From contig NC_088795.1 in assembly GCF_011386835.1 (NCBI RefSeq), forward strand, positions 106,514,434 to 106,578,433: DNA of 64,000 nt, written 5' to 3'. The DNA is from Chrysemys picta bellii. Taxonomy: Eukaryota; Chordata; Testudines; Emydidae. The position numbers and the translations under genes were made by a program. Positions 22,926 to 32,894 of this stretch are shown here, piece by piece; position 1 is the first letter of the stretch; the number at the start of each line of letters is the position of its first letter. The notes beneath the pieces are model-generated. The model saw only the letters and a program-made list of their open reading frames with translations. It made no database searches and had not been told where the DNA came from.

Positions 22926-24251
22926 TTAAAAGCCTTCAAAATCCTCCTGTTCGTCATCTGATATCATAAGTACATCAATGACATCTTGTGATACATTTGT
23001 AAGGCAGTCATCGTATGGATCGAATTCCGTATCAGATGGTGTGGTCTCAGCTTCAGCTTCCTCTTCATCTTGCCACAAGTAGTCGTCCTCCATACCATCT
23101 AATGAATTTGATATGCCACACTTCTTGAAAGACTTGATTACTGTTTCTGCATCAATATCATTCCAGGCTTTTATGACAAACTTGCACAAAACATCCAACT
23201 GTGGAGCACGCATGTTTCCTCCTTTTGTGAATGACTTTTCGCCGCTAACCATCCATTCATTCCACTGTTCTCGAATGCGATCTTTAAATGGCTTGTTTAG
23301 GCACACATCCAGTGGCTGTACCAACGATGTCAATCCTGCAGGAATAACTGCCACATCTGTGTTTAGTCTTGCAAGCCTTTGCTTGGTGCTGGGAGTTAAA
23401 TGAGCCCTGAACATATCCCACACCAGTAGACTACATTTTTGAATAAGTCCACCTGGTCGCCTGCTCCATACATTATCAAGCCATAGCTTTACCCCTTCTT
23501 CATCCATCCAGCCTTTTTCATTCACATGTACAAAACAACCAACAGGGAACTTGAGTTTCGGCATTGTTTTTCTTTTAAAAATAATCATTGGTCTCAGTTT
23601 GGCGCCATCAGCTGTGCATCCTAGTACCACTGTAAAACTGGACTTCTCATGTCCTGTTGTTTTAATTAAAATTTTTTCACCTTTTTGATGGACAGTTTTA
23701 TTTCCAACCATATCAAAATTAATTGGAGTTTCATCCATATTTCCAATACTACTTAACGCATAGCCATGTTTAGTGCGCTGTTGTATTACATATCGATGAA
23801 AACTATTTACTTTGCTATCAAGATCTGCAGGTAATTTTTGGGCAATTTTCGTCTTTTGCCTCAGTACCATATTATGCCTTCCCATGAATCTAGTACACCA
23901 GGATACAGTGGCCTTAAATCTGTTGCTGTGATCTGGGTTAGATTTGGCCCACTGAAGTGCAAACAAACGTATTTTATTTCGTGTCACTACATAACCGTTT
24001 TGGCGATGCTCATTCACCATGTCTGCTACATGTTTTTCGAGTTCTGGCCAATGTGGGGTGCCTCTTCTTAATGCACACTTACCCCTTGGCATACTCTTTA
24101 ATGCTTTTTCATTTGCTTTCCAGTCCCGAACCATCTTTTCTGTTACTCCATATTGTCTTGCAGCAGCGCAGTTATTATGTTCCATGGCAAAGTTTACAAC
24201 TTTAAGTTTGAAACTGGCTTCATATTTCTTTCTTCTTGCTGGTGGAGCCAC
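22926..24251 (-). CDS. pogo/Tigger-like transposase (DDE, CENP-B-type), intact
   Basis: The 441-codon frame has no stop or frameshift, a normal length for a pogo-group transposase. Residues 5-50 form a Psq/Brk-type helix-turn-helix (basic RRKKYEASFKLKVVNFA, AARQYGVTEKMVRDW). Residues 64-130 form the CENP-B-type second DNA-binding domain (WPELEKHVADMVNEHR, ending near WCTRFMGRHN). The DDE_1 core follows, with likely catalytic aspartates D173 (NMDETP), D279 (LLVWDMFRAH) and D315 (LVQPLDV); 35 residues separate the last two. The C-terminus is acidic (DEEEAEAE, DDEQEDFEGF), common in the family. The protein should bind the terminal repeats and cut and paste the element at TA in the nucleus. ATG at 24251 is the first in the frame and starts the HTH, so I trust it. 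Domesticated relatives exist (JRK, TIGD, CENP-B), but intact terminal repeats and the TSD here argue for an ordinary, recently active transposon. Confidence 0.93.
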   Translation of the reverse strand: MAPPARRKKYEASFKLKVVNFAMEHNNCAAARQYGVTEKMVRDWKANEKALKSMPRGKCALRRGTPHWPELEKHVADMVNEHRQNGYVVTRNKIRLFALQWAKSNPDHSNRFKATVSWCTRFMGRHNMVLRQKTKIAQKLPADLDSKVNSFHRYVIQQRTKHGYALSSIGNMDETPINFDMVGNKTVHQKGEKILIKTTGHEKSSFTVVLGCTADGAKLRPMIIFKRKTMPKLKFPVGCFVHVNEKGWMDEEGVKLWLDNVWSRRPGGLIQKCSLLVWDMFRAHLTPSTKQRLARLNTDVAVIPAGLTSLVQPLDVCLNKPFKDRIREQWNEWMVSGEKSFTKGGNMRAPQLDVLCKFVIKAWNDIDAETVIKSFKKCGISNSLDGMEDDYLWQDEEEAEAETTPSDTEFDPYDDCLTNVSQDVIDVLMISDDEQEDFEGF

Positions 24252-24295
24252 GATGGGGTTTTGACTGTTGGAAATTTGTATACTGTACTGTATGT

Positions 24296-24346
24296 ACTGG
24301 TGCTATACTGTATGAACAGGTACAGATACTGGTGCTGTACTGTATG
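24296..24346. repeat. two-copy direct repeat in the transposon leader
   Basis: ACTGGTGCTATACTGTATG (24296-24314) and ACTGGTGCTGTACTGTATG (24328-24346) are 19-base copies with one difference, offset by 32 bases, 45-95 bases upstream of the transposase ATG. Function unknown. Confidence 0.75.
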
Positions 24347-24470
24347 TGGTACCCAGTATACAACAGCGATGTACCTTACCGGCGATTGGCTGGTTGTTGT
24401 ATACAAAGCCTGCTTGGATTGGTCAGCTCTCCCTGCCTGCCCAGCCCTCCCTGTCTCCAAGACTATCAGA

Positions 24471-24672
24471 GCGGTAGCGCAAACACGCCTCTTTCACCCG
24501 TCTGGCCCGCCCTTGTATCCTATTACCTCCTTCTCTGCCTCTCAGATCTCACACATGCGTGCCTGTGCCGCTTCACTGCAGTCCTCAGGAGCGAGATCTG
24601 AGAGGCAGAGAAGGAGGTAATAGGATACAAGGGCGGGCCAGACAGGTGAAAGAGGCGTGTTTGCGCTACCGC
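24471..24672. repeat. 80-bp inverted repeat in the transposon leader
   Basis: Left arm 24471-24550 (starts GCGGTAGCGCAAACACGCCT, ends CTCTCAGATCTC) and right arm 24593-24672 are inverse copies over 80 bases with a single mismatch seen (CACCCG against CACCTG). The 42-base loop includes CACACATGCGTGCCTGTGCC. It lies between the right end of the transposon and the transposase start, so any leader transcript would form a strong hairpin. Confidence 0.93.
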
Positions 24673-24860
24673 GTGTTTTTCTGGGCACAGCGCCGCTCTC
24701 TCTCTTTTTTCCATACCCCGGGCGTCCCGGACGCCTGCAGCTTGCTCCGCCCTTGCAGCTTTCATACGGTCGCCGCATACGGCGGGGATGCGGCCGCGGC
24801 CGTTTTTGAGCTCCCCCCACCATATGCGGTGACCGCAGATTCTCCAGTCCGGCTTGGAAG
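24663..24860 (-). promoter_or_regulatory. CpG-rich probable promoter region of the pogo-like transposase
   Basis: Strikingly rich in G+C and CpG compared with all neighbours (GCGGCCGCGGCC, CGGACGCC, GGTCGCCGCATACGG). It lies upstream of the transposase on its strand and inside the element. No TATA box was seen. Promoter role is inferred from place and composition only. Confidence 0.4.
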
Positions 24861-24970
24861 TTTCAGCACCCGCCCTATAAGACGACACCCGGCGTATAAG
24901 ACGACCCCCGACTTTTGAGAAGATTTTCCTGGGTTACAAGGTAGTCTTATACGCCAGAAAATACAGTATA

Positions 24971-25489
24971 TCACGGGGAAAAAAACAGTATGAGAAGTGA
25001 TGCAGATGGCAGGTTAAGATGGCGAGCATAACTATTGTAATAACAAAGAAAAATATGAATAAAATATCTATAAACATTGCCACAATTATGGATGTGAATT
25101 TTGAAAAACAAACTGTCTACCATGACTGAAATGGTGCATAATGCTGAGAGAAGAGAATCAGAAACAGAGATGATCAAGCAGTGTGTGCAGCCAAGGAAAG
25201 TCAATTTGAAAAACTGAGAGAAGAGAGAATGTGTTTGTCACCAGTTTACCACAGGGTCAAGAGGGATGAAATCCTGTTGAATGCTCTGACCGAAAGAGAC
25301 ACTTAAATTAGAGACACCAGTTCTGTTTGAGAGAGGATAACATGGCAGAAGCCACAATAAAAACAGGCCCAGAGTAATCAAAATTTACTTCCAGACATGC
25401 AAGGAGCAAGAGTGGGTCATACTAGCCTTTGATCCACAGGAGAAAATGCAGTCTATATTTCAAACAAGTGTGTAAACTATAAGGATTAA
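24971..25489. other. no recognisable gene
   Basis: Unassigned AT-rich sequence. Confidence 0.5.
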
Positions 25490-25960
25490 ACTGCTCAGAA
25501 AAATGTAGATAGAACCATATTCCTTCAAAATATGTGGTTCCATTGAAATTGAAACACTGCATAAAATCAGGATGATTTTGCCAGAATTTTGTTTCAGAAG
25601 AAAACCAAGGGGAAAAAGTTCCAATATTGTCAAAACAACCTGTTTTGACATTTTTTGGAATTAAACCTTTTGATTTTTTTTGTTTGTTCTGAAACAATTT
25701 TTCATATGGTCATTATTCTATTATATTTTATTACACTATTAAGCATGCTTCTGTTAGAGCTGGTTGGAAATTTTCTGAAGGAATGCTTTCTTCCATCTGA
25801 AACTGCTGGTTCATTGAAACCAAAGAATTCCATGATAAATTGTTTCATCTTCTTGAGTTACCTGGTTTATCAGGAATTTGGGCAGTCTGGGGAATAAGCA
25901 AAAGAATTCCAGATTGGTTCTCCCAAAACACATTTTTTAGTCTTTTCCTCCCATGAACAA
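25490..25960. repeat. AT-rich dispersed repeat (GTTAGAGCTGGTTGGAAATT type)
   Basis: Contains AGAGCTGGTTGGAAATTTTC and many AAATTTTG/CAAAATTT words in both directions. Resembles 19945-20075 and 63535-63960. Boundaries are uncertain. Confidence 0.4.
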
Positions 25961-27831
25961 TATTGAATTTGTGACTCAGATTGAAAGGGTTATTTCTTCA
26001 GGGAAAAAAAAAATTGTGGAGGAAAGACAGACTGTTTTCTGGCCAGCTATAATTTCTATTGTGCATTAGTCAGTAATTCAGAAGCATATATCACTGGGTG
26101 ATCATCTTGCATAAATAGCAATTCCGTGTTGATGGAAAAATCAGAGATATCTTGGAAATAATACTCCAAACATCTGTGTAGCCCTTGTAGCTACAGAGGA
26201 TTGGGTAACCATATACAAAGGTCTGAAATACTTCAGGATGTCACCATAGGATTTTTCACCATATCTATTGCTGGTGTCAACTTCAGTATGCTAATGGCTG
26301 CTTCTCTCCTGGTTCCATTCACCCCCTTATTCTACTACTCTGGTCAACTGGTGTCACGACTGGAATATGGGCTGCACTCATCCTTGATTTACATGGTCTC
26401 CATCAAATAACCTTCACTTGTATTGTCTCCTGGGTCCTTTTCAGTCATGGATCCAAATAGCGTGCCTTTGCCATATTTCAGTGATGAACAGGGGATACTG
26501 CAGAATAGATTTCATTCTGATTACCTAGGATAGTGGGATTTCATCTGCCTAATCATAATGATAAATCAAGAAGAAAATGTGTATATGTATAATCAGCATG
26601 TGAATGGAATACTTTGCCTGATACTTTTATCCCAGCTAACTATCTTGGTTCTGTCTCTTACAGCTGTTAGGACATGCATTATTTAGTGCATATGAGCCCC
26701 AGTAATGGACCAGGAGCTCCATTTTGCTGGGCACTGTATGAACACAGATGGTCCCTCCCCAATTACCAAATTAAATGTTATTTCATGTTCACCTCCTGCT
26801 TGAGATAAGAATTGGCCCTTACTCAGAGGAAGCAGGAACCCCTATAAAGATGTAAAGGGGGTCCTGTTGGTGGTAATGGGTTCTTTCCTACCTCATCACT
26901 GAGGTCTACCTCCTGTTGTAGAACAGCTTAGGTACCAAACCTGAACCTGGAGCAACTCCAATCTCTTATTTCCTATCAAAGAACTGTTAGGTAATGTGAT
27001 TCATGTCTCACTCATTGGCAAATTGAATAGGAATTATCCAGCAGGATGATATTCATACTTGGAGTTTTGTCCACTACCCAAATATTAGGACTCTCAAATT
27101 CACTTAACAATAATATCTGTCTGTTTGTCCATACATAGAAAATATCTGTTCCCAGGCAGACCATGAGGTAACTTGTGTAACAATACTTACCTACTGCACA
27201 AGAGTATTGAAGCCTAATTCAGTCATGAGACAAATCCCTTCTCTCCTCACAAAGTCTGAAAGATTGGGAGCTAAGCAGGATTTTGAATGGATTTGCACTT
27301 TCAAATCCTGTTTCTGTCCATTTCTCCCTGCCCCAGCCAAAAAAACCCCAACGCTATCATTGCAAGCCCACAGAGTTTTCTATCTTCCACATAAAAGCCT
27401 CTGTACTGCCTGCCTTAGTAATCCAACAGTAGATGTTAATGTGCAAAAGAATCTGGGAGGGCACAATGGACCAATCACTTTGAAATCCACAAATGGAAAG
27501 TGCTATAGAAATGTGAAGTATTATTATTTATTGTGTAAAATGAAATGCTAAGACTGTATTCATGAATAACAATACTTAATTCATTAAATGTTTTAAATGA
27601 CTACTGTGGTTAAAGAAAACTATTGCCATTGCAAAACCATATTTATAACTATATATCTCCTGAGAGATATTGACCTAAAGGAGTGAACTGCTAGTACTAG
27701 TGGAATTAATTAGAAAACAAATATGAGAAAAGTGTTCAGCTTTTCAACATAACACATGTGATGTGGAGAACTTTCACAGTTTATTCCTTATTTTCAGAAC
27801 ACACCATGCTTACTTTTATTCTGAATATATC
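25961..27831. other. no recognisable gene; L3-like piece at 26690-26762
   Basis: The piece 26690-26762 (AGTAATGGACCAGGAGCTCC, TTGCTGGGCACTGTATGAAC, GGTCCCTCCCC) resembles the amniote L3-like tail. The 27207-27551 (+) frame has no known motif. The rest is unassigned. Confidence 0.5.
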
Positions 27832-28338
27832 ATAGATTATCAGGGTTGGATGGGATCTCAGGATGTCATCTAGTCCAGGGGTTGGCAACGTTTGCCACGC
27901 GGCTCGCCAGGGTAAGCACCTTGGTGAGCCGGGCCAGTTTATTTACCTGCTGACGCGGCAGGTTCGGCCAATCGCGGCCCCCACTCGCCGTGGTTCGCCG
28001 TCCCAGACCAATGGGGGCGGCGGGAAGCCTCGGCCAGCACATCCCTCACCCGTGCCGTTTCTCGCTGCCCCCATTGGCCCGGGACGGCGAACCGCGGCGA
28101 GTGGGGGCCGCGATCGGCCGAACCTGCCGCGTCAGCAGGTAAATAAACTGGCCCGGCCCACCAGGGTGCTTACCCTGGTGAGCCGCGTGCCAAACGTTGC
28201 CAACCCCTGATCTAGTACAACCCCCTGCTCAAAGCAGGACCCATCCCTAGACAGATTTTTGCCTCAGATCCCTAAATGGCCCACTCAAGGATTGAACTCA
28301 CAACCCTGGGTTTAGCAGGTCAATGCTCAAACCACAGA
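27832..28338 (-). mobile_element. turtle tRNA-derived SINE, antisense, split by a MITE
   Basis: On the plus strand the tail comes first (TCATAGATTATCAGGGTTGG, ATGGGATCTCAGGATGTCAT). It resumes after the MITE with CAACCCCCTGCTCAAAGCAG. Then follows the tRNA-like head in reverse: GGATTGAACTCACAACCC (B box complement) and CAATGCTCAAACCACAG (A box region). Same family as 12087-12275. Confidence 0.82.
27868..28217. mobile_element. GC-rich hAT-type foldback MITE, 334 bp, in the SINE
   Basis: Body 27876-28209, ends CAGGGGTTGGCAACGTTTG and its inverse (CAAACGTTGCCAACCCCTG). TSD ATCTAGTC / ATCTAGTA, 7 of 8 bases equal. The two halves (about 145 bases each) are near-inverse copies, so the single strand folds into one long hairpin. 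Many CpGs (GACGCGGCAGG, CGGCGAACCGCGGCG) survive. No coding sequence. A second copy of the family is at 35012-36052. Confidence 0.9.
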
Positions 28339-29106
28339 AGAACAAAAAGATCTCTAACCATACTGAGGCTTGTTGTCTATGTTCAGAAAACTTTGTTTCT
28401 TGTTTGCATCTTTAACCCTTCTTAATACAATGCAATATTTTGACTGCAGTTTTTCCACCTGAGAATCAACCATAAAACAAAGACAAATTAATATCGCTCT
28501 GCCTATCAGGCTCCAGTCTGAGGAACCATTGCTATTCTTGTTAGTAGTATCACTACATTTTATTTGTATTGCTCTTATCTGACGTAGTGTTTGCTGGGAA
28601 TCATAGTATAGTTACAACTTTAATTAAAGTTCTCTCAAAACATAACAGATTAAGCAGTCGTAAAATCATATAATAGTATCATGCCAGTTAGCTCAGTTAG
28701 CTCAGTTAGTTACACCTGGAGGGTCTGTCAGCTCAATTTGCTATCAGATCCAGCTGGGGAGGGGCTAAGTTTTTCATAAAGGAGATCAGAAGTCATAAAG
28801 GCAGTCAGCGCATTGAGGTAGGAGATCCATAAAGGGGTAGGTTGGGTCTGTTCTGTTCCTTGGGAAAGGAGCTACTAGGAAGTTACAGGAGTGGAAGTAG
28901 CCCTATGTTGCACCCTGAACCAGGGACAATCCAGGCCTAATGGGTCACTTTTTCGGAAGAGGAACGACTAGAGAAAAGGAACATCTCAAGTCTGGGGCAA
29001 GCAATAGTGTCTTAAATGATGTTTGGTGGTGGTTGGGATATTTTAGCTCTGTTGGGGGTAGCAGGGAATAAGCCCAGGAACACGCTACTCTGAAAGAAGC
29101 TTGGAA
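28339..29106. other. no recognisable gene
   Basis: Contains a short tandem TTAGCTCAG (about 28688-28710) but nothing assignable. Confidence 0.5.
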
Positions 29107-29373
29107 CTGAAGAGCAGGGCCGGCTCCAGCTTTTTTGCTGCCCCAAGCGGCAAAGAAAAAAAAAAAAGCCGTGATCGGTTGCACTTTGGCAGCTGCTCTA
29201 CCGTGCCGCTTCATTCTTCGGCGGCAATTCGGTGGCCGGTCCTTCCCTCCAAGGGACTGAGGGACCCGTCGCAGACCCAGATGTGCCACCCCCTTCCATG
29301 GGCCACCCCCTTCATGGGCCGCCCCAAGCATCTGCTTGCTGCGCTGGTGCCTGGAGCCGGCCCTGCTGAAGAG
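29107..29373. mobile_element. hAT-type MITE with perfect 8-bp TSD
   Basis: Body 29115-29365 begins CAGGGCCGGCTCCAG and ends with the exact complement CTGGAGCCGGCCCTG. CTGAAGAG repeats exactly at 29107-29114 and 29366-29373. An A-run (about 29155-29167) interrupts the GC-rich interior. No coding sequence. Confidence 0.92.
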
Positions 29374-29761
29374 GAGCCAAGGATGGGAGGGAGACACTGT
29401 ATGGATGACTGGTATTGTGGTAGATGCTGTTTATTTGGGACATTGATGCCCTGGATGGGATGAGCTTGTATATGAACTGTCTGGAGGGCCAAGTCAGTAG
29501 AAGAATTTGCCCACCACCGGGCCTGAATGATCAATAGAAAGGGGCGACTGCGAGGCAGGTCCTGCTGTGCCTAGTTACGAGGGAAATGTTGGCTGGGAGA
29601 GTCATTCCTCTATAGCTCCTTTTCAGAGAAGCTATTTTTTTGGCTCATCTAAACTCAAGAAGTATGAAAAAAGTGCAATGTTGAGTGCAGAGCTAATAAA
29701 CACCAGTGACTTACATTAACAGTTCTTAAAAAAAAAAAAAAAAGTATAATGTTTGAGGCTC

Positions 29762-30081
29762 CTGTAGACCTGGTTCTCAAACTTAATTGCACTGCACTCC
29801 CTTTCTAACAACAAAAATTACTACATGAAACCAAGGTGCGGAACCGAAGCCTGAGCCTACCAGAGCCCCGAGTGGAGGGCCAAAGCAGAAGCTGAAAGAA
29901 TTCAGCCCCGAGGAAGGGGGCCTGAAATCTGAGCTCCACTGCTGAAGCCCTTGGGCAGTGTGTTTCGGGCTTTGGCCCTGGGCCCCAGCAAGTCTAGTGG
30001 CAGCCCTGGCGACCCCATTAAAATAGAGTTGTGACCCACTTTGGGGTCTCAACCCACAATTTGAGAACTGCTGCTGTAGAC
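29762..30081. mobile_element. hAT-type MITE with perfect 8-bp TSD
   Basis: Body 29770-30073, ends CTGGTTCTCAAAC and the complement of TTTGAGAACTGCTG. CTGTAGAC repeats exactly at 29762-29769 and 30074-30081. Interior has GGTCTCAACCC and GTGACCCACTTTGGGG, as in the common GGTTCTCAA MITEs of turtles. Related to 8011-8412. Confidence 0.88.
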
Positions 30082-30639
30082 TATGGATTAGTACAACCTG
30101 GGAGTGCTGAAACAAGGATGTAGGCAGTGCATGTTTTATTCTAGATGTAGAATTAAGCTTGCAGAGGTGTTTGTTTGTTTGTTTGTCTATTCAATGTGAT
30201 ATTTTAGCTAAAAGATTGACTGTGAGCACATTTGAATATCTTTCAACCTTACGTTAACTGTTAATTTCCATCATTTTAAATTCCTAAGTTTTCTCTAAAG
30301 AGTAATATTCCTTGGTATACATACACTGCCATTTTAATGTTAACTAGCAAACAGAAGTTAAAGGTAATCATTTTGGTATTTTAACCTTTATTTTACATCT
30401 TGAAAAATGAAGCCAAATTATCCCATCTTTTCATGCTCTGGTGAACTTACTTAAGCTTAAGAGCTCAGATATACTGTGTTCTTATTGACTCATGGAGCTT
30501 TGGATTCCTGCAGCATAATTGGCTCTTGTATGTCACATGGCTTCATCCATAACCTACATATACCTGTGTAGGGAGATGATGTCTGATGATAGAACAGTTT
30601 TTGGTCTATACTTAAAATTTGTATCAACATAACTATATA
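30082..30639. other. no recognisable gene
   Basis: A GTTT tandem at about 30168-30186; otherwise unassigned. Confidence 0.5.
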
Positions 30640-30862
30640 AGTCAGGGGTGTGAAAGAAACAGACCCCCCTCTCCTTCCCCAGTGACATAGCTTTCCCTAT
30701 AAAGCCCCGAGTGCAGATGCAGCTATGCTGACAAAAGAGGGTTTCTGTCATCATACCTAACATTGCCCTTCATTTGGCATGTGCATTTCACAGGGGGGCT
30801 CTACTGGCATGGCTAGCAGACATAACTATACATGCATAAGCTATGTTGTGTAGACATGGTTG
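30640..30862. repeat. possible MITE fragment (TGTGTAGACATGG end)
   Basis: Contains GGTGTGAAAGAAACAG, TGACATAGCTTTCCCTATAA and a 3' end GTTGTGTAGACATGG, words typical of the foldback MITE seen at 48065-48340. The left end is not defined. Confidence 0.45.
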
Positions 30863-30892
30863 GAAAATCTGAAAAATTCAAAAAGAAAACAA

Positions 30893-31028
30893 GATTCTTG
30901 CATCTGAAGAAGTGAGGTTCTTACCCACGAAAGCTTATGCTCCCAATACTTCTGTTAGTCTTAAAGGTGCCACAGGACCCTCTGTTGCTTTTTACAGATT
31001 CAGACTAACATGGCTACCCCTCTGATCT
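30893..31028 (+). mobile_element. PLE 3' end (family B), solo
   Basis: About 135 bases, almost identical to the right arm of the 20.7-kb palindrome and to the inverse of 52473-52600: CATCTGAAGAAGTGAGG, then AAGGTGCCACAGGACCCTC, TGTTGCTTTTTACAGATTC, ACTAACATGGCTACCCCTC. Heavily 5'-truncated with no coding part. No clear TSD. Confidence 0.85.
30904..30942 (+). ncRNA. hammerhead-ribozyme-like motif in PLE 3' end (B, solo)
   Basis: CTGAAGA, stem II GTGAG/CCCAC with one mismatch, GAAA, stem III GC-TTAT-GC, TC. Same as in 20717-20755. Its presence right at the 5' truncation point is notable. Confidence 0.6.
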
Positions 31029-31429
31029 AGGAATCTGTCTTCTGAATTGCTTGAGATCTGGAGGGATAAGTGATACATCTGCACAGCTGGGACTGGAACC
31101 CTTGTCCTATATTTCTATAGCATTTAGGAATTGGGTAATAACCCTTTAAGTAGTTTAGAGTCTTTTAGCCTTTCTCTTTCTATTTCAGAAGCCATAAGAA
31201 CATTGCCAGAGCAGCAGTGTACATAAGTCATTAGTCCTTGTATATTTATACATAGTTAATATAAATGGTTATCTGGAATCCAACTGTGCCACTCTGGTTT
31301 TCCCATATTCTCAATGTTGTGTCTTTGCTCTCTGCACAGCGATTTCCAAAAATAAAGATTTCTACCACTTGAGTTAAAGGAAGTTCTTTGTGAGCTGTCA
31401 GCTGTAGAACACTTATGTTCTCTCTAAGG
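31029..31429. other. no recognisable gene
   Basis: Unassigned. Confidence 0.5.
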
Positions 31430-31832
31430 ACTTGAGTACATGGGGACATCCAGGAAAACTAATCCAAATTAACCAAAGCGATGAACTTGAAGTGGATTGG
31501 TTTATTTTAATTTTCTTCCAAAGTGACTCAGAGTAAACAAAATTAAGGCCACATTAATTCTGAATAACAGTGTCCACGTGGGGATTTAATGAAGTTTAAC
31601 TAATCTACTTCAAATTCACAACAGCTTTAATTTAAATATGGATTAGTTTTCCTGAAGTGGCTTATTTAAACTGCATTAAATCCCTGTGTGGATCCTGTTG
31701 TTCAGAATTTAAGTGGCCTTAATTTTGCTTACCTTAATTCTTTCAAAGTGAATTAAGATAAACCAATCCATTTTAAGTTCATAGCTTTGGTTAATTGGGA
31801 TATATTTTCAGGATGTCCTCATGTAGACAAGC
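31430..31832. mobile_element. long foldback element, AT-rich
   Basis: Left half (CATGGGGACATCCAGG, AAAACTAATCCAAATTAACC, ATGAACTTGAAGTGGATTGG, AAATTAAGGCCACATTAATT) returns in inverse in the right half (AAGTGGCCTTAATTT, ACCAATCCATTTTAAGTTCA, TAGCTTTGGTTAATTGG, CAGGATGTCCTCATGTAGAC). The axis is near 31632. No coding sequence. Class unknown; ends resemble TGTCTACA-type MITEs. Confidence 0.75.
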
Positions 31833-32894
31833 CCAAAGTTGCATTCAGCAGTGTGACAGTCTCACTGTTAATAGGCAGTGGCTTAAGTCCTGACCCTATT
31901 GAGTTAAATGACACCACTGTGAACTTGACAATTAGATAACCAAATTTCTTCAAATATCACATATAAACTAGCTTTTAAGGAATTGTAACATTATATAAAG
32001 TGTTAAGAGATATTAACATGTGACTTCTGACTCAGAGGGACCCAAACAAATATTAGACACTATTCAAGGGTAACTTTTTAAAATTTAATTTACAGGTCAC
32101 TAAAAGTTTGCACCAACATTCCTAAAGTTGTTCAGAAAATTTCCTTTTGCCTTTGGAGTAAATGACAATTTTCAAGCTAAACCAGTTATTTTATTTAGTT
32201 ATAAAAGTGCTGAAATATGACTTACACTGGAACTAGGTTGCAACCTTAACTATGGAACCCTGAACATGTCTCTCAGAACAACTGCCTGACTCTGCCGTTG
32301 ATTAATAAGTTACCTCCTATATGTGCATCTCACAATTGCTCAAGGAGCATCAACTCAGCCATGACCACTTTTCTTTTCTTGTCTACTCCAATATAGAGAG
32401 CATAGTTCTGTGTTCTTAAACTTCATTTCTCTAGCGGTGCTTCATCAAGGAAGATGAAATCTTCAGAAGTGAGTTTCAGCACACAAAGGTGTTTCTGGTG
32501 TAAGTCAATTCAGTGAATGCTGTGTAACTACCTATATATAGATACTGTTCTGTGTATTAAAAGAGGCTTCGACCAAGCCTCTAATTTCCACAACTTTGTT
32601 CTCATAATCAACTGAAGGCTAAAACTGCTGACAAACTTAACTGTCAAATCACATTAATATTGAATTACTGCACTTGACACAAAGCCCAGTTCAATAGACA
32701 TGTAAATTCTATTATTTGTGTCACTTTTTACTGAACCCAAAATTGTGGGTGCAAAACAGGTTATTTTAATAAAAAGTCCATTGATACCATACTCTGGCGC
32801 AACCCTCTGCCATTTTGTTTTTGTAGCTGCTAATCTAACATCTTCCTTATCTCTTCCTTAATTATGTTTCACACCTGGCTAGATATTGTCCTAC
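31833..32894. other. no recognisable gene
   Basis: Unassigned AT-rich sequence. Confidence 0.5.

Larger units (their letters stand above)
22411..24970 (-). mobile_element. complete pogo/Tigger-like DNA transposon
   Basis: The element runs from 22413 to 24968 (2556 bp). Ends are inverted repeats: TACCGTATTTTCCGGCGTAT on the left and TACTGTATTTTCTGGCGTAT (complement) on the right, followed in both by AAGAC. TA dinucleotides at 22411-22412 and 24969-24970 are the target duplication, as expected for Tc1/mariner-type elements including pogo. Inside lies one uninterrupted transposase on the minus strand. Between the transposase start and the right end is a CpG-rich leader with a long inverted repeat. 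Further CGTATAAGACGAC copies lie just inside both ends. Nothing in it looks broken. Confidence 0.92.

Noticed and set aside
24153..24620. 155-codon and other frames on both strands around 24.2-24.9 kb
   Set aside because: They overlap the transposase start, the inverted repeat and the CpG-rich leader; frames on opposite strands read the two arms of the hairpin and even share residues.
27863..28210. 115-codon open frame
   Set aside because: It lies within the noncoding foldback MITE; the frame is due to GC-rich composition.
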